A stretch of 64,000 nt of DNA from Cellvibrio mixtus subsp. mixtus J3-8. Lineage in GTDB: Bacteria; Pseudomonadota; Gammaproteobacteria; Pseudomonadales; Cellvibrionaceae. The number at the start of each line of letters is the position of its first letter. Position 1 is the stretch's first letter. The notes beneath the pieces are model-generated. The model was not told the DNA's origin, ran no database searches, and saw only the letters and a program-made list of their open reading frames with translations. Position numbers and translations under genes: made by a program. The stretch covers positions 146,541-210,540 of the forward strand of contig NZ_KN266209.1 in NCBI RefSeq assembly GCF_000766945.1. The letters run 5' to 3'. This document shows positions 53,910 to 62,957 of this stretch, in pieces.

Positions 53910-55043
53910 TTAATTAGCATCACCCTGATTAAACAAGGCTTTGATAAAGGGCTCAGCAGCAAATGGTTGAAGGTCTTCTATGGATTCACCCACACCGATA
54001 AAGCGCACCGGTAACCCGAATTTTTTGCTGAGCGCGAAAATTACCCCACCTTTAGCCGTGCCATCCAGCTTGGTCAACACGAGACCGGTAACACCGGCAG
54101 AGTCACGGAATTGCTCGGCCTGATTCACAGCGTTCTGGCCGGTACCCGCGTCCAACACCAGCAGGACTTCATGCGGTGCAGAATCATCTACCTTGGCCAT
54201 TACACGCTTAACTTTGGCGAGCTCTTCCATCAAATGGCTTTTGTTGTGCAGGCGGCCGGCGGTGTCGGCAATTACTACATCAATACCGCGCGCTTTGGCA
54301 GCATTTAACGCATCGTAGATAACCGATGCCGAATCAGCACCTGTATGCTGTGCGATGACAGGAACATTATTGCGCTCCCCCCATACTTGCAGTTGTTCGA
54401 CTGCGGCAGCACGGAAAGTATCCCCCGCCGCCAACATGACTTTTTTGCCTTCATTTTGCAGGCGCTTGGCAAGCTTGCCGATGGTTGTGGTTTTTCCCAC
54501 GCCATTTACACCAACAACCAGGATCACGTAAGGAGCCCTGGTAGCATCCACCACCAATGGTTGCTCAACCGGACGAAGCAAATCTGCGAGCAATTCGCGC
54601 AGGGCTTTGTAGAGTGCATCAGCATCATTGAGCTGCTTACGAGCCACGCGTGCGGTGAGGTTATCGATAATCTCACTGGTTGCATCCATACCCACATCGG
54701 CAAGCAACAGCTGTGTTTCCAATTCTTCGAATAATTCTTCGTCGATGTTTTTACGACCGAGGAAAAGATTACCCAACCCTTCCGCAAAATGGCTGGATGT
54801 GCGGCTCAAACCCTGTTTGATGCGCGCGAAAAAGCCAAGCCTGGCAGGTGCCGTTTCTACCGGAGCGGGCTCTTCCGTTACTGCCAATTGCTCTGGATTA
54901 GCAGCGTGCGGCGGGATTTGCGGTTGCGATTCCGGCTGTACTTCCGATGCTTCAGGTTGTGCAACCGCGGTTGCTTCAGGAGTAGCTTCTACCGTTTTTG
55001 CGGCATCCGGTTTTTCAGATTTTTTGAACAGATTAAAAAACAT
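53910..55043 (-). CDS. ftsY: Signal recognition particle receptor FtsY
   Basis: SRP receptor GTPase for co-translational membrane targeting, 377 residues. An acidic A domain (about 1-75, rich in Glu, Ala and Pro) is followed by the NG domain: GVNGVGKTTTIGK, DTFRAAAVEQL, DTAGRL and TKLDGTAKGG. ATG 55043 gives MFFNLFKK, the usual start; 19 extra residues in the longer ORF are not supported. It is divergent from rsmD. Confidence 0.96.
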   Translation of the reverse strand: MFFNLFKKSEKPDAAKTVEATPEATAVAQPEASEVQPESQPQIPPHAANPEQLAVTEEPAPVETAPARLGFFARIKQGLSRTSSHFAEGLGNLFLGRKNIDEELFEELETQLLLADVGMDATSEIIDNLTARVARKQLNDADALYKALRELLADLLRPVEQPLVVDATRAPYVILVVGVNGVGKTTTIGKLAKRLQNEGKKVMLAAGDTFRAAAVEQLQVWGERNNVPVIAQHTGADSASVIYDALNAAKARGIDVVIADTAGRLHNKSHLMEELAKVKRVMAKVDDSAPHEVLLVLDAGTGQNAVNQAEQFRDSAGVTGLVLTKLDGTAKGGVIFALSKKFGLPVRFIGVGESIEDLQPFAAEPFIKALFNQGDAN

Positions 55044-55152
55044 AGTCGTGATCTGGGGAGTGTCGGGGAATAATCCAGTTGGCCGAGTCATTCCAGCCAA
55101 GGCGATAAAGGCGCTATCCTACCACTTATATTCACCTCTGCGAGCGAACACC

Positions 55153-55755
55153 TTGTCCAGACACGGCGCCAAACCTGCAAAATCCCCCGCAAATCCACCC
55201 AAAGGCAGCAATCAGCTGCGCATTATTGGCGGCACTTGGCGCGGGCGAAAATTAAACTTTCCCGATGTGGATGGCTTGCGCCCTACCGGAGACCGCCTGC
55301 GCGAAACCCTGTTTAACTGGCTCGCACCAGATATTCAGGATGCACGTTGCCTGGATTTGTTTGCCGGTTCGGGAGCCTTGGGGTTGGAAGCATTGTCGCG
55401 TGGCGCAGCAGGATGTGTTTTTCTGGAGCGCGACCCGCTGGCGGCTAAAGAATTGGAAAAAAACCTGAGGCTGTTAAATGCAACCACCGGCAAGCTTTTA
55501 TTACAGGACGCCTTATCCTGGTTGAAAGGAATACAAGGGCAGCAATTTGATCTGGTTTTTATTGACCCCCCTTTTCAACTGGCCTTGTGGCAACACAGTT
55601 TTGATTTGCTGGAGGACGGTAATTTTCTGGCGGAGGGTGCGCTGGTATATGTCGAGTGCCCCAAAAATACTATCTATCAAGTACCAGAAAGCTGGAGCAT
55701 CCATAAAGAAAAAATAACCGGTAGCAATATCTACCGGCTATTTGTCAAAGGCTGA
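55153..55755 (+). CDS. rsmD: 16S rRNA (guanine(966)-N(2))-methyltransferase RsmD
   Basis: Methylates G966 of 16S rRNA. The core shows RIIGGTWRGRKL, RPTGDRLRETLFNWL, DLFAGSGALGLEALSRGA and the catalytic DPPF. No ATG or GTG lies close to the core. TTG at 55153 yields 200 residues, the family length, and is my choice; the open frame upstream overlaps ftsY antisense. It is divergent from ftsY, as in E. coli. Confidence 0.9.
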   Translation: MSRHGAKPAKSPANPPKGSNQLRIIGGTWRGRKLNFPDVDGLRPTGDRLRETLFNWLAPDIQDARCLDLFAGSGALGLEALSRGAAGCVFLERDPLAAKELEKNLRLLNATTGKLLLQDALSWLKGIQGQQFDLVFIDPPFQLALWQHSFDLLEDGNFLAEGALVYVECPKNTIYQVPESWSIHKEKITGSNIYRLFVKG

Positions 55756-55767
55756 CCGACGCGGGGG

Positions 55768-57327
55768 TTAGCCGCCGGGGCGCAAATCCATGAACTTGCT
55801 ATAAAGCCCGTTTTTATCGAAAGCGGCAATTTGGAAAACGTAATTACCTTCAAGCCAGGGAATATCGTAATAAATAGTATTCGGATCCTCGATACTCACG
55901 TAGGTGTAATTGGTATCGCCAGACTTGCGATAGCGAATCTCATAACCCCCGATTTCTTCAGTGTCCAGGCTCGACATATCTTCCCTCGCCGTAGGGACAT
56001 TCCAGCGCAGGTGCACCGGGCCAACCACATCGACAGCCGCACTGGAAGACTCTGCTGCACTACTGGGCTGGCTACTGGTAGAAGATGAAGACGAACTGGA
56101 TACCTTGGGCGCACTGCTGGAAACACTGGATACTGAAGATTTACTGGATGAACTTGAGCTGCTACTGGAACTGGAAACACTGGTTACATCCGTGCTGGGG
56201 GTTGCACCGGCAGCAGCGGGTTCAATTTTAAACCAGTTGATGTTGTAACCCTTCACAAGTGCCGTCATCCCAAAAATATGTGGCCCCGCTGGCAGGGTTA
56301 TGATGCGTTCCACATCAACAAACTTTTGGAAGTTAGCTGTTTTAGGCACGATAACTGTATCGTATTTTGCGCTGCCATCAGCTTCATGGAACGAGAAACT
56401 CCCCCCCCCATACAAGCTCGATACCCGATAGGTCACCTTATAATTTCCTGTCGTGGGAATATCGATCACAGTGTTTTCGTAGGATAACCAATCCCCCTTG
56501 TCGATAGCACCGATATTGAAGCCGCCGCCGGTATCAGTCGTGGCTTCCGTAATAGTGCCACTTTGTGCAGCAAAATCTTCTGCCTGAATAGTGACAGGGA
56601 GGGCAGCACCTTTTAACTCAAGCTTGAACCAATTGATATTGGAGCCACTTTTAGTTGCCTTGATACCCAATTTATGCGTTCCCGGCGGTAAGGTAATCGT
56701 GCTTTCTATATCGATCCATTTCTGGAAATTGCCGGTTTTGGGCACAGTAACCACATCGTATTTCACGTCGGAATCCAATTCATGCAAATAGAAACTGGCG
56801 CCGCCATATAAGCTGGATACGCGATAAGTCACCTTATAAGTCGCGGGATATGCAAGCTCGATAACATTATTGCCATAAGCCATCCAGTCACCCGCTTCAA
56901 GCGAGCCAATATTAGAGCCGCCACCGACATCCGTAGTCGGCTCCACTTTTATCCCTTGCATCGTAGAGTAATCTTCCGCCTGAATAGTTAGCGATGCAGG
57001 AGCATTACGAGTACCGGAAGGTACTGTTTGGGCTGCCGCCCCCCCGGCCACGCTCATCAAAGGTGCGCACAAGCTCATCACCAGCGTCATTTTGCGCAAA
57101 TACATTTGCCAATTCAGGCCGCGCTTCAATTGTTGGCGGGAGATGAAACCCAGATCGATCAGAATTTCACCGATACATGTAGCATCCATGGCATCCTTAT
57201 CGGTGTGACTCAGCCCTACCCGCCTCTGTTTTTGTTCGGCAATTGCGAGTTGCAACTGGTCCGCGCTGATGAGTCCCTTCTCAAGCAATATATCCCCTAA
57301 GCGGGTTGCTTTGGCCTTACCTATCAT
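55768..57327 (-). CDS. MshEN-like / double CBM6 / poly-Ser / FnIII fusion protein
   Basis: A 519-residue protein of unusual architecture. Residues 9-32 match the 24-residue MshEN c-di-GMP motif completely (RLG, LL, G, LI, L, I, Q at the consensus positions). Residues 51-74 are a second copy with Cys and Ile in place of the initial Arg-Leu. Residues 75-100 form a signal- or anchor-like hydrophobic stretch (ending GGAAAQT). Two CBM6-type domains follow (about 112-235 and 243-366; both with IQAED, GDW and NWFK), then a poly-Ser linker (about 378-425) and an FnIII-like domain (about 430-519). No catalytic domain is present. If the internal segment spans the membrane, the MshEN part would be cytoplasmic and the CBM6 part external. 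It lies between rsmD and coaD without partners. Confidence 0.82.
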   Translation of the reverse strand: MIGKAKATRLGDILLEKGLISADQLQLAIAEQKQRRVGLSHTDKDAMDATCIGEILIDLGFISRQQLKRGLNWQMYLRKMTLVMSLCAPLMSVAGGAAAQTVPSGTRNAPASLTIQAEDYSTMQGIKVEPTTDVGGGSNIGSLEAGDWMAYGNNVIELAYPATYKVTYRVSSLYGGASFYLHELDSDVKYDVVTVPKTGNFQKWIDIESTITLPPGTHKLGIKATKSGSNINWFKLELKGAALPVTIQAEDFAAQSGTITEATTDTGGGFNIGAIDKGDWLSYENTVIDIPTTGNYKVTYRVSSLYGGGSFSFHEADGSAKYDTVIVPKTANFQKFVDVERIITLPAGPHIFGMTALVKGYNINWFKIEPAAAGATPSTDVTSVSSSSSSSSSSSKSSVSSVSSSAPKVSSSSSSSTSSQPSSAAESSSAAVDVVGPVHLRWNVPTAREDMSSLDTEEIGGYEIRYRKSGDTNYTYVSIEDPNTIYYDIPWLEGNYVFQIAAFDKNGLYSKFMDLRPGG

Positions 57328-57507
57328 TTTCTACCTCCAACGGAGAAACCACGCAGTCGTTTAAGACAACAACACTTACTTTCTGAGTTTAGTAAGATAA
57401 TCATCAGCGTGTGCGTTGTTTAATAGACAAAATAGTGCTTTACAGTCGGCTGGTAAGTGCGGACTTATTTTTGTACCATGCCCGCCCCGTCTGGCGTCGA
57501 TGAATAA

Positions 57508-57999
<492 letters not shown>

Positions 58000-58812
58000 C
58001 TACTTCTGGCAGTCCACACAATAAACCGTGGTGCGATCATTCATACGCACCTCTTTGAGTGGCTTTTTACAACGATTACAAGGTTCACCACCGCGGCCAT
58101 AAACCAACAATTGCTGCTTGAAATAACCGGGTTTGCCATCCCCACCTACAAAATCGCGCAATGTTGTCCCACCCTGATCGATGGAACGCTGCAATACAAA
58201 ACGGATATCACGCACCAAATCCTCACAATTTTTGCGCGTCAGCGACCCTGCTTTACGAATAGGTTTGATACTCGCCATAAACAAGGATTCGTTGGCATAG
58301 ATGTTCCCCACCCCCACGACAATTTTGCTATCCATTAGAAATTGCTTAACCGCCTGGCTGCGCTTGCGGCTGCGCTCAAACAAATATTCGGCAGTAAACG
58401 CCTCTGTCAGCGGTTCAGGCCCAAGCCCTGCCAATAGCGAATGGGTATCCGGGTCACCCTCTACCCACAACAGGCAACCAAAACGACGCGGGTCGCAGTA
58501 TCGCAATACACGCTTGCCAAAAACCAAATCAAAATGATCGTGGAATAACGCAGGCTCCTCCGGACTGACAATGCGCAAACTGCCTGACATACCCAAGTGG
58601 ATTAATGCATGCCCATGACCAAAATCGAGCAACAGGTACTTACCACGCCGGCGTGCGCCAACAAGCTTTTTACCTTGCAACAACGCGGCAAGATCGGCTG
58701 GAATTGGCCAGCGCAAGCGCGGCTGGCGGATGACAATCTCTGTCACTTTGTGACCGATAATATGCGGACTAATACCGCGCAAAGTCGTCTCAACTTCGGG
58801 TAACTCAGGCAT
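58000..58812 (-). CDS. mutM: Formamidopyrimidine-DNA glycosylase MutM
   Basis: Removes 8-oxoguanine from DNA. It has 270 residues, with N-terminal PELPEVETT (catalytic Pro and Glu), the lesion-binding region and a C-terminal zinc finger CNRC...CVDC. A helix-two-turn-helix motif VGVGNIYANE is present. It ends directly at the coaD stop. Confidence 0.96.
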   Translation of the reverse strand: MPELPEVETTLRGISPHIIGHKVTEIVIRQPRLRWPIPADLAALLQGKKLVGARRRGKYLLLDFGHGHALIHLGMSGSLRIVSPEEPALFHDHFDLVFGKRVLRYCDPRRFGCLLWVEGDPDTHSLLAGLGPEPLTEAFTAEYLFERSRKRSQAVKQFLMDSKIVVGVGNIYANESLFMASIKPIRKAGSLTRKNCEDLVRDIRFVLQRSIDQGGTTLRDFVGGDGKPGYFKQQLLVYGRGGEPCNRCKKPLKEVRMNDRTTVYCVDCQK

Positions 58813-58957
58813 AGGGTTCTCTACACTTAATTAAAACGGGAAAATAATCGCTTATTTGCCAGTTATGGCGTTGAAATTAACAAAAATCTCACTAGACTCA
58901 GAAATGAGAACTTAATCACAAATAAATAAGTACTCAATTCACAAAATTTGGCAAATT

Positions 58958-58972
58958 GGCCTGTTCTTTGCG
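58958..58972 (+). promoter_or_regulatory. Sigma-54-type promoter of PEP-CTERM gene
   Basis: TGGC at 58958-58961 and TTGC at 58969-58972 are separated by seven bases, giving the GG/GC spacing of -24/-12 promoters. The start would be near 58984, leaving a leader of about 95 nt. Sigma-54 control of PEP-CTERM genes is known from exosortase systems. Confidence 0.6.
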
Positions 58973-59077
58973 AAGCCACTATGCCGGTTCAGGCGCCAGC
59001 CCAGAGATAGCGGGTTAACGCCACAGGATTATTCCCTGAACCCTGCGTTTCAACCTTATCTATAACTGGAGTAATTA

Positions 59078-59722
59078 ATGAAAAACCTGTTGCAGACGCT
59101 GTTATTGCCGTTAATGTTCCTGGCAACCAGCGCCTCGGCGTTACCTATAGTTTCTTTATCTGCCGCCGGTCAAACGACTACATCGGTAGCAGATGCTATC
59201 ACCATCGATTTTAACAGCGGCTGCGGTTATGCCAGTTGCAGTGGCGATTTCGCATTGGTAAACGGCAGTCAAAGTGGTTTGTATGCACAACCATTTGGTG
59301 TTGATTCCCAATACCTGAGCGTACCAAATCCCTCCGCCACCGATTTAAGTGCAGTGTTTTCCCTCGGTACTGCAGCTAACTATTTCGGCTTATTTTGGGG
59401 CTCGATTGATAGCTACAACTTCATCAGTTTCTACCTTGATAACGCGCTGGTAGCCAGCTATTCAGGCAGCGCAATTGTGGGCCAGTTTGCCGATGGCAAT
59501 CAACTAAGCTATGCCTCCAACCGCTACATCAATTTCGACTTTGGCGGCGACAGTTTCAATAGCGTCAAATTAACCAGCAATGGCTACGCATTTGAAAGTG
59601 ATAACCATGCCTTCCGCAAATTGACTACCGTCACAGAGCCGGCCACAGCAGCGTTATTATTGTTGGGTTTAGTTGGTTTGGCACTGGCCCGCCGCCAGGT
59701 AAAAACCATTTCGATTAAATAA
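59078..59722 (+). CDS. PEP-CTERM sorting domain protein
   Basis: A 214-residue exported protein. A signal peptide (1-21, ASA-LP) is followed by a beta-rich body of unknown function (NFISFYLDN, YINFDFGG) and a C-terminal sorting tail TEPATAALLLLGLVGLALARR: an EP motif, TM helix and basic end recognised by exosortase. Pro-Glu-Pro is varied to Thr-Glu-Pro. An exosortase is required but is not in the window. It has a sigma-54-type promoter and a strong terminator. Confidence 0.85.
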   Translation: MKNLLQTLLLPLMFLATSASALPIVSLSAAGQTTTSVADAITIDFNSGCGYASCSGDFALVNGSQSGLYAQPFGVDSQYLSVPNPSATDLSAVFSLGTAANYFGLFWGSIDSYNFISFYLDNALVASYSGSAIVGQFADGNQLSYASNRYINFDFGGDSFNSVKLTSNGYAFESDNHAFRKLTTVTEPATAALLLLGLVGLALARRQVKTISIK

Positions 59723-59740
59723 ACCTTATCGAATGTGAGC

Positions 59741-59772
59741 AAAAAAATGCCGGGGCAATCCCCGGCATTTTT
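59741..59772. terminator. Bidirectional terminator after PEP-CTERM gene
   Basis: ATGCCGGGG / CCCCGGCAT with a 4-nt loop and A7/T5 flanks, between convergent genes. Confidence 0.9.
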
Positions 59773-59799
59773 ATTGAATGTGTTTTTTTAGCAAATACA

Positions 59800-61200
59800 T
59801 TAATGCGCAGCGCTTAAACGCATCATCAAATTTAATTGATTGGCAATTAACTGAAATTCTTCAAACTGGCGCGCTGACAACTTTCCACTTTCAGCATCTG
59901 CATAAGCAATCGCCATCAAGCGCTTGTTTAATTGCAATGGTGCCAGAAATATATCCCCGTTCGCAGCCATTGCCTGCAATGCCCCGACATCATTACGCGC
60001 ACTATCAACCCGGAAATGAAATGGTTGCTGGGTACGCAATAATTCATGCAACAATTCACCCTTGCGCAATGTTTCCAAACTAATTTTTATTTGCTGGCGC
60101 CACAAATGCGTGCCTTTACCAGCCACATAACGCACATCCAGCATTTTGCTTTTGTGATCGACAATTAAAATGGCCAGGCGTGGAATATCGGCGCCTTCGT
60201 GCAAGGCCGCCAGAGATAATTGGGTGACTTTTGGCAAATCATCACCCGCAAGCATGGCTTTATGGATTTGATTTAATTGCTGTTGAAATAAATAATCCGG
60301 TTTTTCCGCGCGCGTTTCTTTTTCTTCAATTTGATGCGGGTCAGGTAATGCACTGATCAACACATCCACACCGTAAATTTTTGCGATGACAGATGCTTCA
60401 TCAGCCATTCGTAGCACTTGTTTTTTAGCTTCTTCAAAAGGAATTTTGCACAAGGTTGCCGTCTGCTGACACAACCGTTGCATTTCAGGGCTTTTAATTC
60501 CGCGCTGGATATAGGTGCTTATTTCGTTGCCCAGATTAACCGCGCGGGCCGCTGCACTGGAGTGGACATGGTTTTCACAGGCCTCACTGAGTAAATCACC
60601 GAGCGCCCAATCTTTTATCAAATAACGCGAGAGCAAACTGGTGTTAACTCCCAAATATTCCACCGCTAAACTGTGCTCGGTTTGCGGTTGCTTATCGCGC
60701 GCCTCAATGAAATCCTCCACTACTTTGCGTCCGGTAGAAATTAATGCGAGTTCGCTAATATTGCGCAATAACGCTGCAATAAAAATTTGCTCTTTTTTAT
60801 CGCCGTCCAGAAATGGCACCATCGCCTTGGCTTGCACGGCTGCATGGAACGAGCGCGCAAGACTTTGGATCAATAATGCCTTGGGTTTTCCTTTAAGGAA
60901 ATTATCAATCAGTGTGGTCGCGAGGGTGATATTGCGTAAATTATCAAAGCCTAGATGCACAATCGCGCGCGATACGGTTTTAATCGGGGCGAAAGAAGGA
61001 TTGTAATGAACAGAATTGGCAATCCGCAAAACCTTGGAGGTCAAATCAGCATCGCGCAAAATGATTTTCGTTAAATCTTCCGCGCGACATTTTTCATTTT
61101 CGCTTAACTCGCAAATTTCCCGCACAACAGCATCCAGGGTTGGTAGCTCTTGTTCGGCAAGAGCATCCATCCACGCCTCAAGCCCGCGAATTTCTGTCAT
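59800..61200 (-). CDS. HDOD-GAF signalling protein
   Basis: A 466-residue cytoplasmic protein. An HDOD domain (about 15-215: LPTLDAVVREI, LRDADLTSKVLRIANS, AIVHLGFDNLRNIT) is followed by a helical linker and a C-terminal GAF-like domain (about 310-460). The HD metal pair is not clear. The ligand is unknown; GAF domains bind small molecules. This is the second HDOD protein in the window. Confidence 0.8.
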   Translation of the reverse strand: MTEIRGLEAWMDALAEQELPTLDAVVREICELSENEKCRAEDLTKIILRDADLTSKVLRIANSVHYNPSFAPIKTVSRAIVHLGFDNLRNITLATTLIDNFLKGKPKALLIQSLARSFHAAVQAKAMVPFLDGDKKEQIFIAALLRNISELALISTGRKVVEDFIEARDKQPQTEHSLAVEYLGVNTSLLSRYLIKDWALGDLLSEACENHVHSSAAARAVNLGNEISTYIQRGIKSPEMQRLCQQTATLCKIPFEEAKKQVLRMADEASVIAKIYGVDVLISALPDPHQIEEKETRAEKPDYLFQQQLNQIHKAMLAGDDLPKVTQLSLAALHEGADIPRLAILIVDHKSKMLDVRYVAGKGTHLWRQQIKISLETLRKGELLHELLRTQQPFHFRVDSARNDVGALQAMAANGDIFLAPLQLNKRLMAIAYADAESGKLSARQFEEFQLIANQLNLMMRLSAAH

Positions 61201-61370
61201 AGGGGAAAACCTGTGTTAGCCGGTTATGAGCGGACAATGCCGTTCAAAGTGCATTCGCATTTTCTTATTATTTTGCTTGAGTGTAGTTCAGGTCGCCGAA
61301 CTCTGCTTTTTGGCGCAAGCTTCCCTGCAATTATTTTTTATGGAAACCGGTTAACCAAATTCCAGGCAAT

Positions 61371-61399
61371 AAAAAACCCGGTACGAAGACCGGGTTTTT
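61371..61399 (-). terminator. Terminator of rpmB-rpmG
   Basis: AACCCGGT / ACCGGGTT with a 6-nt loop and A/T runs, 25 bp past the rpmG stop. Confidence 0.9.
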
Positions 61400-61423
61400 G
61401 TAAAGCGTGCATCAAATAAACAA

Positions 61424-61579
61424 TTACTTGATTTTGCCTTCTTTGTAGACCACGTGCTTGCGCACAACTGGATCGTACTTTTTGATTTCCATCTTTTCTG
61501 GCATGGTGCGCTTGTTCTTGTCAGTGGTGTAGAAGTGACCAGTACCAGCAGAAGAGTTCAGACGAATTTTTTCGCGCAT
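61424..61579 (-). CDS. rpmG: Ribosomal protein L33
   Basis: A 51-residue large-subunit protein, [17 protein letters not shown] at the start. No cysteines occur, so it is the zinc-independent (C-) form, as in E. coli. It lies 15 bp after rpmB, the usual operon. Confidence 0.96.
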   Translation of the reverse strand: MREKIRLNSSAGTGHFYTTDKNKRTMPEKMEIKKYDPVVRKHVVYKEGKIK

Positions 61580-61594
61580 GACAATAGCTCCTAA

Positions 61595-61831
61595 TTACAC
61601 TTTGTGGCCGTTGGCACGGACATCAGCCAACACAGCTTCAATGCCGCGCTTGTCGATGATACGCATACCTTTTGGAGTCAGACGCAGAGTTACGAAACGC
61701 TTCTCAGCTTCTACCCAAAAACGGTGGGATTGCAGGTTTGGCAAAAAACGACGCTTGGTGTGGTTTTTTGCGTGGGATACATTGTGACCGGTAACAGGAC
61801 GCTTACCAGTAACTTGACATACTCTGGACAT
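61595..61831 (-). CDS. rpmB: Ribosomal protein L28
   Basis: A 78-residue large-subunit protein, with [17 protein letters not shown] and [10 protein letters not shown], the same length as E. coli L28. It leads rpmB-rpmG. Confidence 0.97.
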   Translation of the reverse strand: MSRVCQVTGKRPVTGHNVSHAKNHTKRRFLPNLQSHRFWVEAEKRFVTLRLTPKGMRIIDKRGIEAVLADVRANGHKV

Positions 61832-62046
61832 TTTATTGCCTCATTCAAAAATCAATGCGCTCTGCTGGAAGCGCGGTGCTAGAACCGTCAAACAGACTTA
61901 ACAACCAGCAAATGCGCCTTGTGATCAGCCTATTCTTTCCTAAACGCGGCGGGATAAATTCGACACTGCCGCAAAGAGCCGCGCTTTATATCAAAAGTCA
62001 GGCCCAATAGCAACGAAAAGGTTATTTTTTGATCCTGCTCCCCTAC

Positions 62047-62721
62047 TTACATAAGGCCGCGTTCGGCAAAGGAGATCACCTCAGTATCACCTACAACCAT
62101 ATGGTCGAGTACACGCACATCAATCAGCTCCAATGCCGCCTGCAATCGCTGGGTAATGCGCTGGTCAGCCTGGCTGGGCTCAGCCACACCACTGGGATGG
62201 TTGTGGGCCAGAATAACCGCCGCCGCATTATGGGCCATCGCCCGCCGCACCACTTCGCGCGGGTAAACCGAGGCACCGTCAATGGTGCCAAAAAACAGTT
62301 CTTCGTAGGTAATCAACCGGTTTTGGTTATCGAGGAAAAGCACTGCAAACACTTCACGCGGCTGGTGGCGCAACTGGGCGCTCAGGTATTGGCGCACAAG
62401 GTCAGGGCTGGTTAGCAAGTCGCCCGATTTCATCGTGGCCGAGAGATGGCGCCGCCCCATTTCCAGCACGGCTTGTAATTGGGCGTACTTGGCATTGCCC
62501 AAACCCAAGCCGCGGCAGAATTCCGGTTGTGAAGCTTCCAGCAACGGGCGTAACCCGCCATATTCCTGCAATAAATCGCGCGCCAGGTCCACTGCGGATT
62601 TACCAGCAACACCAATACGGAGGAAAATTGCCAAAAGTTCGGCATCAGAAAGGGCCCGGGGGCCAAGGACAAGCAACTTCTCGCGCGGACGTTCGGCAAT
62701 GGGCCAATCGGCAATAGACAT
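62047..62721 (-). CDS. radC: RadC family JAB/MPN protein
   Basis: A 224-residue protein with an N-terminal helix-hairpin-helix region (about 45-75) and a JAMM metalloprotease-like core: [14 protein letters not shown] supplies His, His and Asp. Its role in DNA repair is not proven in relatives. ATG 62721 gives [15 protein letters not shown], the normal start. Confidence 0.92.
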   Translation of the reverse strand: MSIADWPIAERPREKLLVLGPRALSDAELLAIFLRIGVAGKSAVDLARDLLQEYGGLRPLLEASQPEFCRGLGLGNAKYAQLQAVLEMGRRHLSATMKSGDLLTSPDLVRQYLSAQLRHQPREVFAVLFLDNQNRLITYEELFFGTIDGASVYPREVVRRAMAHNAAAVILAHNHPSGVAEPSQADQRITQRLQAALELIDVRVLDHMVVGDTEVISFAERGLM

Positions 62722-62957
62722 AAAAACTCCTTTTATCAAAACCCTGGAACAGGTTATTTCCTATAGATATGTTATGCCGGGTAATGCCGGCAGATACGAA
62801 AACGCTGGCAAGAATGGTATCTTAGCGACCTTTCGTCAAGCCCTTATCCAGGGCTGGTGCCACGCCCTGCGGGGCCGGTGCCGTTAGTGGCCAATTACGC
62901 ACTTTAAGGCTAGGGTTGTTCACTAGCTGTCCAACTTCCCCGGGGCTGCCTTCATCC

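Noticed and set aside
56080-56190. Short repeated units resembling a CRISPR or tandem repeat
   Set aside because: They are degenerate Ser codons of a linker in an open frame, without spacer structure.
55961-56248. Plus-strand Leu/Glu-rich ORF over the poly-Ser linker
   Set aside because: It is the reverse complement of the Ser-codon run, so its apparent coiled-coil composition is an artefact.
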